A DNA stretch of 64,000 nt. It comes from Antarcticibacterium flavum. Its GTDB lineage: Bacteria > Bacteroidota > Bacteroidia > Flavobacteriales > Flavobacteriaceae. The DNA lies in assembly GCF_006159205.1 (NCBI RefSeq), contig NZ_CP040812.1:3348001-3412000 (forward strand), in the 5' to 3' direction. The position numbers and the translations under genes are program-made. Shown here one piece after another: positions 23,975 to 32,516 of the stretch. Every line of letters begins with the position of its first letter. The first letter of the stretch is position 1. Under the pieces are notes generated by a model that ran no database searches, had not been told where the DNA came from, and was given only the letters and a program-made list of their open reading frames with translations.

Positions 23975-25672
23975 CGAAGCATTCACCCACTGCCAAATAT
24001 GAAAACTGGACTCATTGTCCCCCTCCTTATACCTTTCCCACTCCTTCTCAATTTCCTCGAAATCAAACCAGTTAGCTACAGGAGAATTTTTCAGGTTATG
24101 TAATTGCTCCTCTGTAAACCCGGAAAGTTCATTGGCCAGCCATTCCCGTTGTGGAGTTTGCAGGCGGCGTTTGGGGGCGTAGGAGATCTCGGCTGGGACC
24201 AGCGGTTTCAGAAGCTCTCGAAGCATATATTTTCCTATTCCATTATTGATCTTGAAATCGGCCGGCATTGCGAAGGCGAATTCCACCAGTTTATGGTCCA
24301 GGAAAGGTTCCCGAAGTTCCACGCCATAGGCCATAGAGATACGGTCATTAAAACGAAGGGCCCTCGGGATCTTGGTGTAAAAAAGGTCCCGGTACTGCAT
24401 GTTCTTAAGAGGATTGTCGAAAGGTTGCGGATATTCAGGTTTTTCCGCCTGGGCAGCGAAAGAGGGGGATAAAGCGTTTCTTCGAAAAGGAGAATTATTT
24501 CCCACTCCCTGTATATTCTGCTCTATTGATTGCTGCTGAAAGTAATAATCATAGCCTGCCCACTGTTCATCCATTCCCTGCCCATCCAGCAATACTTTAA
24601 TTCCATCCTTTTGTGCCTGTTCAAAGATCTTTGAGTAGGCGAGGGTAGGGATCCCGCCAAATGGTTCATCCTGGGATTTGCTTAAAACCGAAGCTTTACT
24701 TTTCGCTTCTTCTGCGGAAAATTTTACTTTGGTCAGCGGATTTCCGGTATTAGCGATCATTTGTTCTACCCAGGGCAGTTCGTCGTACCGCTCATCTCCG
24801 GTGTAGAAGGTGTATGCATTGATATTCTTTTTGTCCTCAAACTGATTCACAAGCGCCAGGAGCAGGGAACTGTCAACCCCGCCACTAATATTGAAGCCTA
24901 CAGGAACATCTGCCCGGAAACGCAGGGAAATGCTCTCTTTCAGCAAATCGAAATAGACCTCCTTTGCCTCCTCGAAGGAATAGTCGGCAGGAATTCTGCC
25001 GACTTCAGCTTCAAAATCATACCATTTCTCTATCTGTAATTCCCCTGCAGAAAAATGCAGCAAATGCCCGCCGGGTAACTGATTTATCTGCTGAAAAAAT
25101 GTCTCATCCGGCATTCCGTAGGAACCATAGCTAAAATAGTTGGCCCACACCTTCTCATTAGGCTGATCCCTTCCTCTTAAATGCTGCAAAGCCTTGATCT
25201 CACTGCTGAAGTAAAAGGATTTCTCCTCCCTGGTGTAGTAAAAAGGTTTTACCCCAAACCTGTCCCGGGCAGCGAAAAGTTCTTTCTTTTCTGAATCCCA
25301 GATCCCGAAAGCGAACATTCCGCGGAATTTATGCAGGCATTCCTTTCCCCATTTCAGAAAAGAAGCCAGCAGCACTTCGGTATCAGATGCGGTGCGGAAG
25401 TCGTAGAAATCCTTTAACTCCTCCTTCAGCTCCTTGTAATTGTAGATCTCGCCATTAAAAGTAAGATAATACCTCCCGGAATTATCTTGAAAAGGCTCAT
25501 TGGCAGCGGCAGAAAGATCGATAATTGATAAACGATTATGTCCTATAGCGGCAAAGCCTTTGTCAAAATAAGAACCCGTATGATCCGGTCCCCGGTGAGC
25601 CTGTTTCTTCAGCATTATTTGAAGCTCTGCTTCAGTGGCATTTTCACCTATGATCCCTGCTATTCCGCACAT
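23957..25672 (-). CDS. asnB: Asparagine synthase (glutamine-hydrolysing), AsnB type
   Basis: Two-domain amidotransferase of 571 residues. Cys2 is the glutaminase nucleophile, with RGPDHTG (27-33), NGEIYN (73-78) and the ATP-pyrophosphatase loop SGGVDSS (263-269). Homologues inside surface-polysaccharide loci amidate sugar acids rather than making free asparagine; here it is near neuA/B/C, so either role is possible. The last five residues before the stop (LVVSH) are encoded by heptad-array sequence CTAGTCGTTAGTCATTAG, so the array has replaced the original end of the gene. Confidence 0.93.
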   Translation of the reverse strand: MCGIAGIIGENATEAELQIMLKKQAHRGPDHTGSYFDKGFAAIGHNRLSIIDLSAAANEPFQDNSGRYYLTFNGEIYNYKELKEELKDFYDFRTASDTEVLLASFLKWGKECLHKFRGMFAFGIWDSEKKELFAARDRFGVKPFYYTREEKSFYFSSEIKALQHLRGRDQPNEKVWANYFSYGSYGMPDETFFQQINQLPGGHLLHFSAGELQIEKWYDFEAEVGRIPADYSFEEAKEVYFDLLKESISLRFRADVPVGFNISGGVDSSLLLALVNQFEDKKNINAYTFYTGDERYDELPWVEQMIANTGNPLTKVKFSAEEAKSKASVLSKSQDEPFGGIPTLAYSKIFEQAQKDGIKVLLDGQGMDEQWAGYDYYFQQQSIEQNIQGVGNNSPFRRNALSPSFAAQAEKPEYPQPFDNPLKNMQYRDLFYTKIPRALRFNDRISMAYGVELREPFLDHKLVEFAFAMPADFKINNGIGKYMLRELLKPLVPAEISYAPKRRLQTPQREWLANELSGFTEEQLHNLKNSPVANWFDFEEIEKEWERYKEGDNESSFHIWQWVNASLVVSH

Positions 25673-25800
25673 TTATTTTTGTATAGTGTAATTGTATTAT
25701 GTAGAAAGTAAATTTATAATAGTAGATTTTACAGGTTCGCAACTAACAAAACGACAGCTCCTCTCTGCTTCCATTTGCGTATTTTCCCTGGGTTTTAGTT

Positions 25801-26157
25801 TCAGTATTCCTGCACCAAAACCTCAGTAGGAATTTGCAAAGCAGAACTTAATTTTCTGATCATATTCAATGTAAGTTTACGTTTTCTATTTAAAATTTCA
25901 CTTACCCTGCTGGTATAACCTACAAGTTCTGCCAGGTCCTTTTGGTTCATTCCCATCTGTTCCATTCGGAATTTAATAGCCTCAATGGGGTCAGGCATTC
26001 CTATTGGATGATGCTCATCTTCATATTTTTCAATTAAAATGGAAAGCACTTCTGCTTCATCGCCCTCAGGAGTATCCATATCTGCGTGAAATATGGATCT
26101 TAATCTCGCCAATGCTTTATCATAATCCTGTTCAGATTTTATTGCTTTAATTTCCAT
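25801..26157 (-). CDS. HigA-type antitoxin, HTH (second locus)
   Basis: XRE-type antitoxin of the longer HigA class. The start is taken as the ATG at 26157 (MEIKAIKSEQDYDKALARL, 118 residues), the common opening of this class; an upstream ATG at 26193 would overlap the toxin by 35 bp. The C-terminal HTH is IKFRMEQMGMNQKDLAELVG followed by YTSRVSEILNRKRKLT. It should bind the toxin and repress the pair. It lies one base downstream of the toxin gene. Confidence 0.88.
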   Translation of the reverse strand: MEIKAIKSEQDYDKALARLRSIFHADMDTPEGDEAEVLSILIEKYEDEHHPIGMPDPIEAIKFRMEQMGMNQKDLAELVGYTSRVSEILNRKRKLTLNMIRKLSSALQIPTEVLVQEY

Positions 26158-26158
26158 A

Positions 26159-26452
26159 TCAAATATTATTTGCATCGATTCTATCATATTCACTGTGCGT
26201 ACCTATGAATAATATAAAAACCCATTTTCTTTTGTAGTTAATTTCGACAATTAGGCGGTATTTATTTCCGCAAATATTAAATACTGCTCTGTTGTTTTTG
26301 AGAATACTGGAGGTCGCATATTTTTCTTTTATTTCATTTGGACTTTTCCAGCTAGCTTTAGATGTTTCACGATACCATGCAGATAGTTGCTGTTCACAAT
26401 CCGGGTTTTGCTCCCAGTACTCTCTTAAGGTTCGCTTCGCAATAACTCTCAA
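26159..26452 (-). CDS. HigB-type mRNA interferase toxin (second locus)
   Basis: 97-residue toxin of the HigB_toxin family distinct from the RelE-like HigB at 21449. It begins MRVIAKRTLREYWEQNPD from a TTG start. WYRETSKASWKSPNEIKEKY is the hallmark segment, then FNICGNKYRLIVEINYKRKWVFILFIGTHSEYDRID, the conserved catalytic-site end. Toxin-first gene order with the HTH antitoxin downstream. A promoter and operator lie just upstream. Confidence 0.92.
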   Translation of the reverse strand: MRVIAKRTLREYWEQNPDCEQQLSAWYRETSKASWKSPNEIKEKYATSSILKNNRAVFNICGNKYRLIVEINYKRKWVFILFIGTHSEYDRIDANNI

Positions 26453-26468
26453 ATTGATGCTTTTGTCG

Positions 26469-26500
26469 TAAATATAATACTAAATTACCAAAATGGTAAT
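26469..26500 (-). promoter_or_regulatory. Promoter with palindromic operator of the second hig locus
   Basis: The perfect inverted repeat ATTACCA-AAA-TGGTAAT (26484-26500) lies next to a minus-strand TATATTTA box (26469-26476, one base off TAnnTTTG). Position and symmetry suit autorepression by the HTH antitoxin. Confidence 0.55.
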
Positions 26501-26593
26501 AGTTTTTGCTTTTTAGTCAGCTCCTTTTAACTTGTAAAATATTACCTGTACATCAAAACATTAACACCTATATTTAATGTAAAATTTTTTGCT

Positions 26594-26821
26594 ATGAAAG
26601 TTACAGTCACTTTTAAATTAGACAAGGAACTCCTGGAAGAATTAAAAAAACAGGCTAAAAGGAATAAAAGAAGCCTGAATAATTATGTGGAATTGATTCT
26701 ATCCAAGGTGGTTGAAAAGCAGCCAAATGATGATACAGTAGAAGCTTTGGATGAAGCTTTAAACAATAAAGATTTAAAACCAATAACTGATATTGATAAA
26801 TTTCTGAATTCTACCAAATAG
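26594..26821 (+). CDS. Ribbon-helix-helix antitoxin-like protein, orphan
   Basis: 75 residues. MKVTVTFKLDKELLEELKKQ and AKRNKRSLNNYVELILSK match the beta-strand, helix A, helix B pattern of Arc/MetJ-type DNA-binding antitoxins. The C-terminus (EALDEALNNKDLKPITDIDKF) is the acidic, unstructured toxin-binding type. No toxin gene follows; the next 700 bp are repeats. It is an orphan regulator or the remains of a module. Confidence 0.75.
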   Translation: MKVTVTFKLDKELLEELKKQAKRNKRSLNNYVELILSKVVEKQPNDDTVEALDEALNNKDLKPITDIDKFLNSTK

Positions 26822-27545
26822 TCGGCCTGAAGCCGCAAATTCCAATTCTTAGAAAGATTTTTCAAACATTAATAATAGAACCAAAACCGTATCGAGAATT
26901 CTAGGGAGTTAATAACAAAATACAATTTCCCTTCCGCTGGTGCTGCAGTACAAACACTACTTTTGATTCATAGCATAAACGTTTGATGTTATTAATATAT
27001 CGGTGTCGAGTGTACTCTCCTTTCATAAGACCGCCTTTTCTTTTTCTTGCAATCCTCTCCCTTTGGTCGTCGGTTGCAAGAAAAAGAAACAAAAAAGTCT
27101 AGGCTTACGAAAGCTTATCTAAATTTTTCATTCGGTGGCTAAATTTTAGGAACTCGCGGGCAAATATATTCTGGCGAGATTAATCCAGCTCGCTCAAACA
27201 GCCTAAAATTTTTAACGCCACTCTCATTTCAAATTTTACAATAAGTTTTCGTAGGATTAACTCCTAACTCATAACTTTTCCCACTCCCCTTTCGGCCCCG
27301 ATAGCACCTAAAATCCGCATCTCTCTTTAAAATTGATCTTTTTTATAGGTTCATAATAAAAATGTTTTCCATTATTTTGTTTCCGAGGAATTATCCAGGC
27401 ACATTTTATTTTTTATTATTGAGATGTTTACTATTTGAGGTTTGAAAAGCTAATTTTTTTGAATTAAGACAATAATAGCTCATCCCTGGTGTAGGATTAT
27501 TTTTGCAGATATTAGATTTCCTTTCTACTCTTTCTGTTGTTGTTA
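26822..27545. repeat. Composite repeat block including a 156-bp palindromic element
   Basis: A decayed ATCGAGA hairpin module (about 26889-26957) is followed by TGTCGAGTGTACTCTCCTTT and a palindromic element at 27101-27256 whose arms read TAGGCTTACGAAAGCTTATC and, as reverse complement, from CCTACGAAAACTTATTG. The same two-part order recurs at 33290-33635. The rest up to the IS1380 transposase is AT-rich and may include one end of that element; terminal repeats were not found. Confidence 0.75.
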
Positions 27546-28853
27546 CTATGTTTGATAATGGTTGTATGAATAAATCCTTAATTTGAGTTGGCGGCTTTGT
27601 TTGATCCATTTAGCAGGTAATATGATAAATCTGAAAATGAATTTTTTCATCCTGTAAGTGGGTTTTAGATACCTGTTCGTTTTAGAAAAATGCTGGATTA
27701 TCTTATTGTAGAGATTCCGGCATATTGCCGTAAAGTATAAGAAGACAAGATTTTTGTTCAAGGATGAGAAAGGCATATTGTTCCAACCAAAATCATTTTT
27801 AAGTATATCAAACTGGCGCTCCATATTTCCTCTTTGGTTGTAAAACGCTGCAACACCTTTGGTATCCAGATCAAAATCATTTGTTATTATGGCTCTATAA
27901 TCATAAATATCTTGAGTAATCAAGTCTATCTGCCTATCTTTTTTTGGTTTTCTTTTTACAACGAGTCTATATGTTTGTGCCTTATTTGATGGGGACTGTC
28001 GTTTAAAGGGGGTTATCTCAATAGATCCTACTTCCATGGTCCCATCTTCACACTTCATTTCTTCCCACTGGCCAACTTGGGAAAAATATTTTTCAACATA
28101 GCTGTTCCTGCATCCTATGTAAAAATTATCAACCTTACTTTGTAAGAAGGAAATGACATCATATTGGTATGATGCCGCATCGGCTCTGAAATTATGGACT
28201 TTTTTGATCTTTTGGGAATCCAATAAATCAAATACTCTTTTAAGGGTGTCTAGCTGAAAAGATTTTGCATCCGAGTTTCCGTTCCGGTTTTCAATATATA
28301 GGATGTTCTCTTCATTTATGGTACATACTCCGGGCTGATATCCATAATTCCTTTTATACGTCATCTTACTATCTTCCTTTTCATTGAAAATAATCGTGTT
28401 GTCGTAATCAATAGTAAGCTTGTCAGACTTAAAAACTCCAAGCTTTTTAAGAATATCTATATTCAGACTTTCTAATTTTGAGTTTGTACAATATTGATGA
28501 GTTACAACACCTCGCTTGGTTTTACAAGATTGAGTTTGCTCGGAAAGTTGAGATAGTCTTCTTAAAACAGTGTCAGGACTTGCTAGTTTTACAAAAGGAT
28601 TATTAGTGAAATGGGGTTTCAAATGTGCTTGTAAATCTTCGATATAATCTCCTCCACAGAGGTAGACTGATTTCAAAGAATAGAAAATGTCTTTCCAGGA
28701 ATATTTACTTTGATTGACCATTGGAGGAAGCCTGTCATTACAAATTTGATCGATGTTCATCTTGTTCAAATAGTCAAAAACAAAATTTGCTCCTCCGAAA
28801 GCGGAGATCGGATTGGATTTTATTATCTTCACGGCTGTAGTATTGTGCAACAC
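27546..28853 (-). CDS. IS1380-family transposase
   Basis: 435-residue DDE transposase. The N-terminal part AFGGANFVFDYLNKMNIDQI, LTIDYDNTIIFNEKEDSKMTYK (first Asp), the middle VHNFRADAASYQYDVISFLQ (second Asp) and FYNQRGNMERQFDILKNDFG (catalytic Glu region) fit IS1380. The frame is intact. Clear terminal repeats or a TTAA duplication could not be fixed by eye, so element limits are unknown; the right end must lie between 28854 and about 28930, at the 3' end of neuA. Confidence 0.88.
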   Translation of the reverse strand: MLHNTTAVKIIKSNPISAFGGANFVFDYLNKMNIDQICNDRLPPMVNQSKYSWKDIFYSLKSVYLCGGDYIEDLQAHLKPHFTNNPFVKLASPDTVLRRLSQLSEQTQSCKTKRGVVTHQYCTNSKLESLNIDILKKLGVFKSDKLTIDYDNTIIFNEKEDSKMTYKRNYGYQPGVCTINEENILYIENRNGNSDAKSFQLDTLKRVFDLLDSQKIKKVHNFRADAASYQYDVISFLQSKVDNFYIGCRNSYVEKYFSQVGQWEEMKCEDGTMEVGSIEITPFKRQSPSNKAQTYRLVVKRKPKKDRQIDLITQDIYDYRAIITNDFDLDTKGVAAFYNQRGNMERQFDILKNDFGWNNMPFSSLNKNLVFLYFTAICRNLYNKIIQHFSKTNRYLKPTYRMKKFIFRFIILPAKWIKQSRQLKLRIYSYNHYQT

Positions 28854-28876
28854 TAATTTAAGTGAATATTACGTAG

Positions 28877-28919
28877 CTGCAAAGCCCCATTAAATAAGGT
28901 TTTGCAGCTTTTTTATTAT
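28877..28919 (+). terminator. Stem-loop with T run between IS1380 and neuA
   Basis: GCTGCAAAGCC and GGTTTTGCAGC (one mismatch) enclose an 11-base loop and are followed on the plus strand by TTTTTT. It has the form of an intrinsic terminator for plus-strand transcription. It overlaps the last codons of the neuA reading frame, so it may be part of the insertion element. Confidence 0.5.
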
Positions 28920-29627
28920 AAGACTTACGGATTTTAGGAGCAATCGGGAGAGGTGCCTTTCAGCTTCCTCCCAATCCTCCCTCGTATCAATATTCACATA
29001 TGGACTCCCGGTAGTATCAATAAATCCAATATTGCCACCGTACAGCGAATTCTGCTCCAGGAGCACAGAGGTTTTGGTAATATAAACAGCACCATCCCTG
29101 TGGTAGGCTTTCGGCAGTTCTTGCCTGCGGGTGATGATCTTTTGTTCGCCTGTAGCTATTTGCAGTTTTCCTTCCTTCTCCTCGAAGATCCAGTGCGGAT
29201 TAAATTCCGCAGGTACTTCCCGCACAGAGATGAGGGAGTCGAAATTTCCTTCTGTGAATTTCCTTATCACGTCATCTATTAATCCTTCTTGTCTGAATGG
29301 AGTAGTAGGCTGCAGCAAACAAACCGCATCATATTCCTCTCCCTGAGATCTTAGTTCCTCCAGCGCATGCCGGATCACCTCCAGGCTGGAGGTGGCATCT
29401 CCCGCCAGTTCTGCCGGACGTACAAATGGCACCTCCAACCCGAGATCTTTTGCCACGTCAATGATCTTCGCATCATCACTGCTCAGGATCACCCGATCCA
29501 GCAAGGTAGAGGCCTTAGCTGCCTCCACAGTATATGCCAGCAATGGTTTTCCACCCAGCAACTTAATATTCTTGCCTGGGATTCCTTTGCTGCCGCCGCG
29601 AGCGGGGATTAAACCTAGTATTTTCAT
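28890..29627 (-). CDS. neuA: Acylneuraminate (nonulosonate) cytidylyltransferase
   Basis: Activates a nine-carbon acidic sugar with CTP to the CMP-sugar. 245 residues. The signature ARGGSKGIPGKN is at residues 9-20, with ILSSDDAKI, LLQPTTPFR and YHRDGAVYI in family order, then the Mg-site segment NIDTREDWEEAERHL. The last nine residues (IIKKLQNLI) are read from the hairpin next to IS1380 and are probably not native. Whether the sugar is Neu5Ac, legionaminic or pseudaminic acid cannot be decided; with neuB and neuC nearby and no Leg/Pse dehydratase seen, Neu5Ac is the simplest reading. Confidence 0.9.
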   Translation of the reverse strand: MKILGLIPARGGSKGIPGKNIKLLGGKPLLAYTVEAAKASTLLDRVILSSDDAKIIDVAKDLGLEVPFVRPAELAGDATSSLEVIRHALEELRSQGEEYDAVCLLQPTTPFRQEGLIDDVIRKFTEGNFDSLISVREVPAEFNPHWIFEEKEGKLQIATGEQKIITRRQELPKAYHRDGAVYITKTSVLLEQNSLYGGNIGFIDTTGSPYVNIDTREDWEEAERHLSRLLLKSVSLIIKKLQNLI

Positions 29628-29727
29628 TGGTGGTTTAGGTGTTTAGTTCAAATATAGTAAATACCAGACAGCCTCAAATCCTCATTCATAGATGGTGGTT
29701 TTAAAATAACGATTCTCTTGGTTATTA

Positions 29728-29822
29728 CCCCCAACCCCCTGAAGGGGGCTATAAATATTCTTTCTAAGACCACTTCTACAGAGGAGTTTAATTAAAAAGT
29801 TCCCTTCTAGGGATTTGGGGGT
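29728..29822. repeat. CCCCCTGAAGGGGG-bounded repeat, copy 1
   Basis: Starts CCCCCAACCCCCTGAAGGGG and ends CCCTTCTAGGGATTTGGGGG, enclosing about 60 bp of AT-rich sequence. Related copies are at 30250-30344, 31809-31930 and, as a fragment, 36718-36747. It ends 7 bp from the stop of the DUF559 gene. Confidence 0.75.
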
Positions 29823-29829
29823 GAGGAGA

Positions 29830-30219
29830 TTATGGTTTGCTTTCAAGATCTTTTATCTTTTGTTCTATTTTCGATCGAGCATTAGTGGCATTTGTGAAAA
29901 TTTCTTTGTTTGTAAATCTTACTACAGTGATGCCATAATAATTAAATATGGTTGTTCTCATTTCATCATATTCCAGTGCTTCCTTTTGAAGATGAATTTC
30001 ACCATCAATTTCAATTACCAGTTTTATTTCGTGGCAATAGAAGTCTGTAATGAATTGATTTATAGGATGCTGTCGTCTGAATTTGACTCCTAATTTTTTA
30101 TTAGAAAGGAGATCCCAAACTATTTTTTCTGCTTTCGTTTCTCTTTTGCGCAAATCCCTGGCTTGCTTATGGATGATCCACGAGGCCCCATAAAACATGT
30201 CGTGTAAGTTTTCTTCCAT
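29830..30219 (-). CDS. DUF559 endonuclease-domain protein
   Basis: 129 residues of the DUF559 group, a small PD-(D/E)xK-like fold related to Vsr-type endonucleases. Motifs: WIIHKQARDLRKRETKAEK, FRRQHPINQFITDFYCHEIK (Asp), LVIEIDGEIH (E-x-D) and a final VVRFTNKEIF. Such genes are very common as single cassettes in Bacteroidota; DNA cleavage is predicted but the physiological role is unknown. It splits neuA from neuC and is bordered on both sides by CCCCCTGAAGGGGG-type repeats. Confidence 0.88.
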   Translation of the reverse strand: MEENLHDMFYGASWIIHKQARDLRKRETKAEKIVWDLLSNKKLGVKFRRQHPINQFITDFYCHEIKLVIEIDGEIHLQKEALEYDEMRTTIFNYYGITVVRFTNKEIFTNATNARSKIEQKIKDLESKP

Positions 30220-30249
30220 TATACCTCAATTACTCCTCTTTTGACACTC

Positions 30250-30344
30250 AACCCCCTTAAAAATGCTAAGATTTTCTATTCTAAAACCACCTATACTTTT
30301 AAGTTCAATTTAAAAGTCCCCTTCAGGGGATTTAGGGGTCGGGA
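30250..30344. repeat. CCCCTTCAGGGG-bounded repeat, copy 2
   Basis: Begins ACCCCCTTAAAAATGCTAAG and ends with CCCCTTCAGGGGATTTAGGG. It abuts the TAG stop of neuC (30345-30347) directly. Confidence 0.7.
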
Positions 30345-31502
30345 CTAATACGAGATCGTCTTACTATACCTCAACTCCACCTTCGCCAAAATCTCCGCAA
30401 TCCTAACCCCCGCATCTCCATTTCCATACAAAGTGGAAGACTCATATTTCTCCTGTTCAATGGCATTAGAAATAGCTTCTTCAATAGCTGCCTGTTCGTA
30501 GTTCACATCCATCACATTCCCGGCGCGGCTTCTTCTGTGCTGGCGGTTTCCTATGTTGACGACGGGCACGCCTAAATAGGCGCATTCACGCAGGCCTGCA
30601 CTGGAATTTCCTATGAGGGCTTTTGAGCTGTTAAGCAATTTTAGAAAATCCAGCGGATCCATATTCTTAAAGAAATGGATGTTCGTGGGTTTTTCAAGTT
30701 CTCTAAAGGTCCTTATTCCGTTTGAAGTCCCGTCAGATCCTGCATCCACGTTTGGCCAGAACCAAAAGGTGGGGTAATCAAGGGCTTTCACTGCCTTGAG
30801 GGTTTCAGTGATGTGTTTTTTTGACTCTTTATATTCAGTTGTAACCGGGTGCTGCATCACGACGATGTAGCCATTTTTCCAGTCTAGCTCAGCACCAACG
30901 CCGCCATATTTCTCCAGCGGATCGAAATCCATATAGGGATAATCGGCGATCTCTTTTGCCAGGTCTATCGAGGGGCAGCCGGTATTAATCACGCTTTCCG
31001 GTTCTTCTCCAAGTTTGATCACCCGCTCCCGGGCATCATCGCTGCATACCAGGTGCAGGTCGGCCAGCTTGGTGTTGGCGTGGCGAACTTTTTCATCAAT
31101 GCTCCCCGTCACTTCCCCACCTTGAATATGCACCAGCGGAATGTTCTGATAAGCCGCGGCAATGGAGGTGGCGATGGTCTCAAACCTGTCGGCAATGGTG
31201 ATCACTGCATCGGGTTTCAGATTGTAAAACACATTCGTAAGCTCCATCACCCCCAGGCCGGTTGTTTTGGCCATAGTAGTGGGATTCTCTCCCTCGAGCA
31301 CCATAAACACCTTAGCCGCGATAGAAAATCCGTCCTTTTCAATGAAATCCACCGCATTTCCGTAGCGATCCAGTAAAGCAGATCCTGCAATGACCAGCTG
31401 TAGTTCCAGGTCAGGGTGATTTTGTATGGCTGTTAAGGCAGATTTTATCCGGCTGTAGGAGGGGCGTGCAGTTACAACAACGCAGATTTTACGTTTGGGC
31501 AT
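30345..31502 (-). CDS. neuC: UDP-N-acetylglucosamine 2-epimerase (hydrolysing), NeuC type
   Basis: Converts UDP-GlcNAc to ManNAc and UDP, the first step to N-acetylneuraminate; the LegG variant acts on a 2,4-diacetamido sugar. 385 residues, usual for NeuC. Features: VVVTARPSYSRIK at 8-20, DRFETIATSIAAAY, HIQGGE at 125-130, and IGNSSAGLRECAYLGVPVVN with NIGNRQHRRSRAGNV near the C-terminus, the NeuC-type UDP-sugar site. The frame is complete. It is separated from neuA by a DUF559 cassette and two repeats, and from neuB by about 4 kb of toxin-antitoxin genes and IS110. Confidence 0.93.
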   Translation of the reverse strand: MPKRKICVVVTARPSYSRIKSALTAIQNHPDLELQLVIAGSALLDRYGNAVDFIEKDGFSIAAKVFMVLEGENPTTMAKTTGLGVMELTNVFYNLKPDAVITIADRFETIATSIAAAYQNIPLVHIQGGEVTGSIDEKVRHANTKLADLHLVCSDDARERVIKLGEEPESVINTGCPSIDLAKEIADYPYMDFDPLEKYGGVGAELDWKNGYIVVMQHPVTTEYKESKKHITETLKAVKALDYPTFWFWPNVDAGSDGTSNGIRTFRELEKPTNIHFFKNMDPLDFLKLLNSSKALIGNSSAGLRECAYLGVPVVNIGNRQHRRSRAGNVMDVNYEQAAIEEAISNAIEQEKYESSTLYGNGDAGVRIAEILAKVELRYSKTISY

Positions 31503-31972
31503 TTCAGTTGTCAGTTATCAGTTGTGGGTTATCAGTTATTTGCTTGAGCCTCTTACGTACTTGGAGGCTGATATCGCTAAAGTAGGAAATCTGTTGGTAA
31601 ATTTTCTGTTTTCTGTTTTACGTTTACCGTTTTCTGTTACGGTTTCCCGGTTAGACACTCAAAAATGGGAACTAAAAATGAGGCAACAAATTTTTAGCAG
31701 TAAATTCAACCATCAATTTTAAAGTGTTGAGTGAAGGACCTGGCAAAATAGAGAAGAAATTGCTATAAGAGATCCGAGAGTTCGGTCAAGGAAGATTCTG
31801 CTCCGGAAACCCCCAACCCCCTGAAGGGGGCTACTGTCTTATTCTGAAAAAGTGCTTTTCCAGAAATAAGGCTAAATTCAAATCCTTCTGAATAGTAAAA
31901 TTAAAAGTCCCGTCAGGGGATTAGGGATCATGGAAAACAGATGGACGAAATTCGTTATAATCAAAAATTGAT
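31503..31972. repeat. Spacer with CAGTTAT heptads and a CCCCCTGAAGGGGG repeat
   Basis: CAGTTGT/CAGTTAT/GGGTTAT heptads 31504-31539; TTTACCG-type words 31605-31640; unique sequence; then a copy of the CCCCCAACCCCCTGAAGGGG unit (31809-31930). No gene is supported. Confidence 0.72.
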
Positions 31973-31980
31973 TAAATTTG
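31973..31980 (+). promoter_or_regulatory. Candidate -7 box of the DUF433 gene
   Basis: TAAATTTG matches TAnnTTTG. Transcription would start near 31987, which rules out the TTG at 31982 as start and supports ATG 31997. Confidence 0.45.
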
Positions 31981-31996
31981 ATTGAAAGATAATATC

Positions 31997-32191
31997 ATGA
32001 AGGAAGAAACAAACAGAATTACTATTAACCCCGATATTTGCCACGGAAAACCAACCATTAGGGGTTTGAGATATCCTGTGGAGAATATGCTGGAATTATT
32101 GGCATCCGGAATGACTATAGAAGATTTATTGGAAGATTATCCAGATTTGGAGCGGGAAGATTTTTTGGCATGTCTTGATTATGCGGCTTAA
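31997..32191 (+). CDS. DUF433 antitoxin-like protein
   Basis: 64 residues: RITINPDICHGKPTIRGLRY is the core DUF433 motif, followed by LLASGMTIEDLLEDYPDLER, a winged-helix-like domain found in VapB-type antitoxins. In typical loci a DUF5615 PIN-like toxin follows; here none does, and an unrelated antitoxin-like gene comes 65 bp later. It is therefore an orphan or a decayed module. ATG 31997 is preferred because a promoter box overlaps the longer start. Confidence 0.85.
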   Translation: MKEETNRITINPDICHGKPTIRGLRYPVENMLELLASGMTIEDLLEDYPDLEREDFLACLDYAA

Positions 32192-32256
32192 TGGGTACAG
32201 ATGGATTATCAATCAATAATAAGATCGTCAAGTACAACTGAAAACAAATTTACACT

Positions 32257-32484
32257 ATGAAATTGGAAGCTATAAAATTAGACTTGATTGCCTGGCTTTC
32301 AAAACTTGAAGATCAGGATACCATTGAATTCTTACAGGTGGTTAAAGAATCCCAGGGGGCAGGAGCAGACTGGTGGGATGAGTTGTCTGATGTTCAGAAA
32401 GATGGAATTGAAAAGGGTTTAAATGATATTAAAGAGGGAAGGGTAATTTCTCAGGAGGAAGTAAGAAAAGCGTTGGGAAGCTGA
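32257..32484 (+). CDS. Small antitoxin-like protein, orphan
   Basis: 75 residues. The C-terminal part WWDELSDVQKDGIEKGLNDI and KEGRVISQEEVRKALG is the common tail of ParD/RelB-type antitoxins that wraps ParE toxins. The N-terminal half (KLDLIAWLSKLEDQDTIEFL) is helical. It is followed not by its own toxin but by a convergent ParE gene whose cognate antitoxin lies on the other side, so it looks like an antitoxin left without its partner. Confidence 0.75.
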   Translation: MKLEAIKLDLIAWLSKLEDQDTIEFLQVVKESQGAGADWWDELSDVQKDGIEKGLNDIKEGRVISQEEVRKALGS

Positions 32485-32516
32485 TCAGGTTACTGTTTCA
32501 CATTCAAGAGAATAAC

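Noticed and set aside
27406..27609. 67-codon minus-strand ORF at the end of the IS1380 transposase
   Set aside because: Overlaps the transposase 3' end in another frame and runs into AT-rich DNA; not a recognisable protein.
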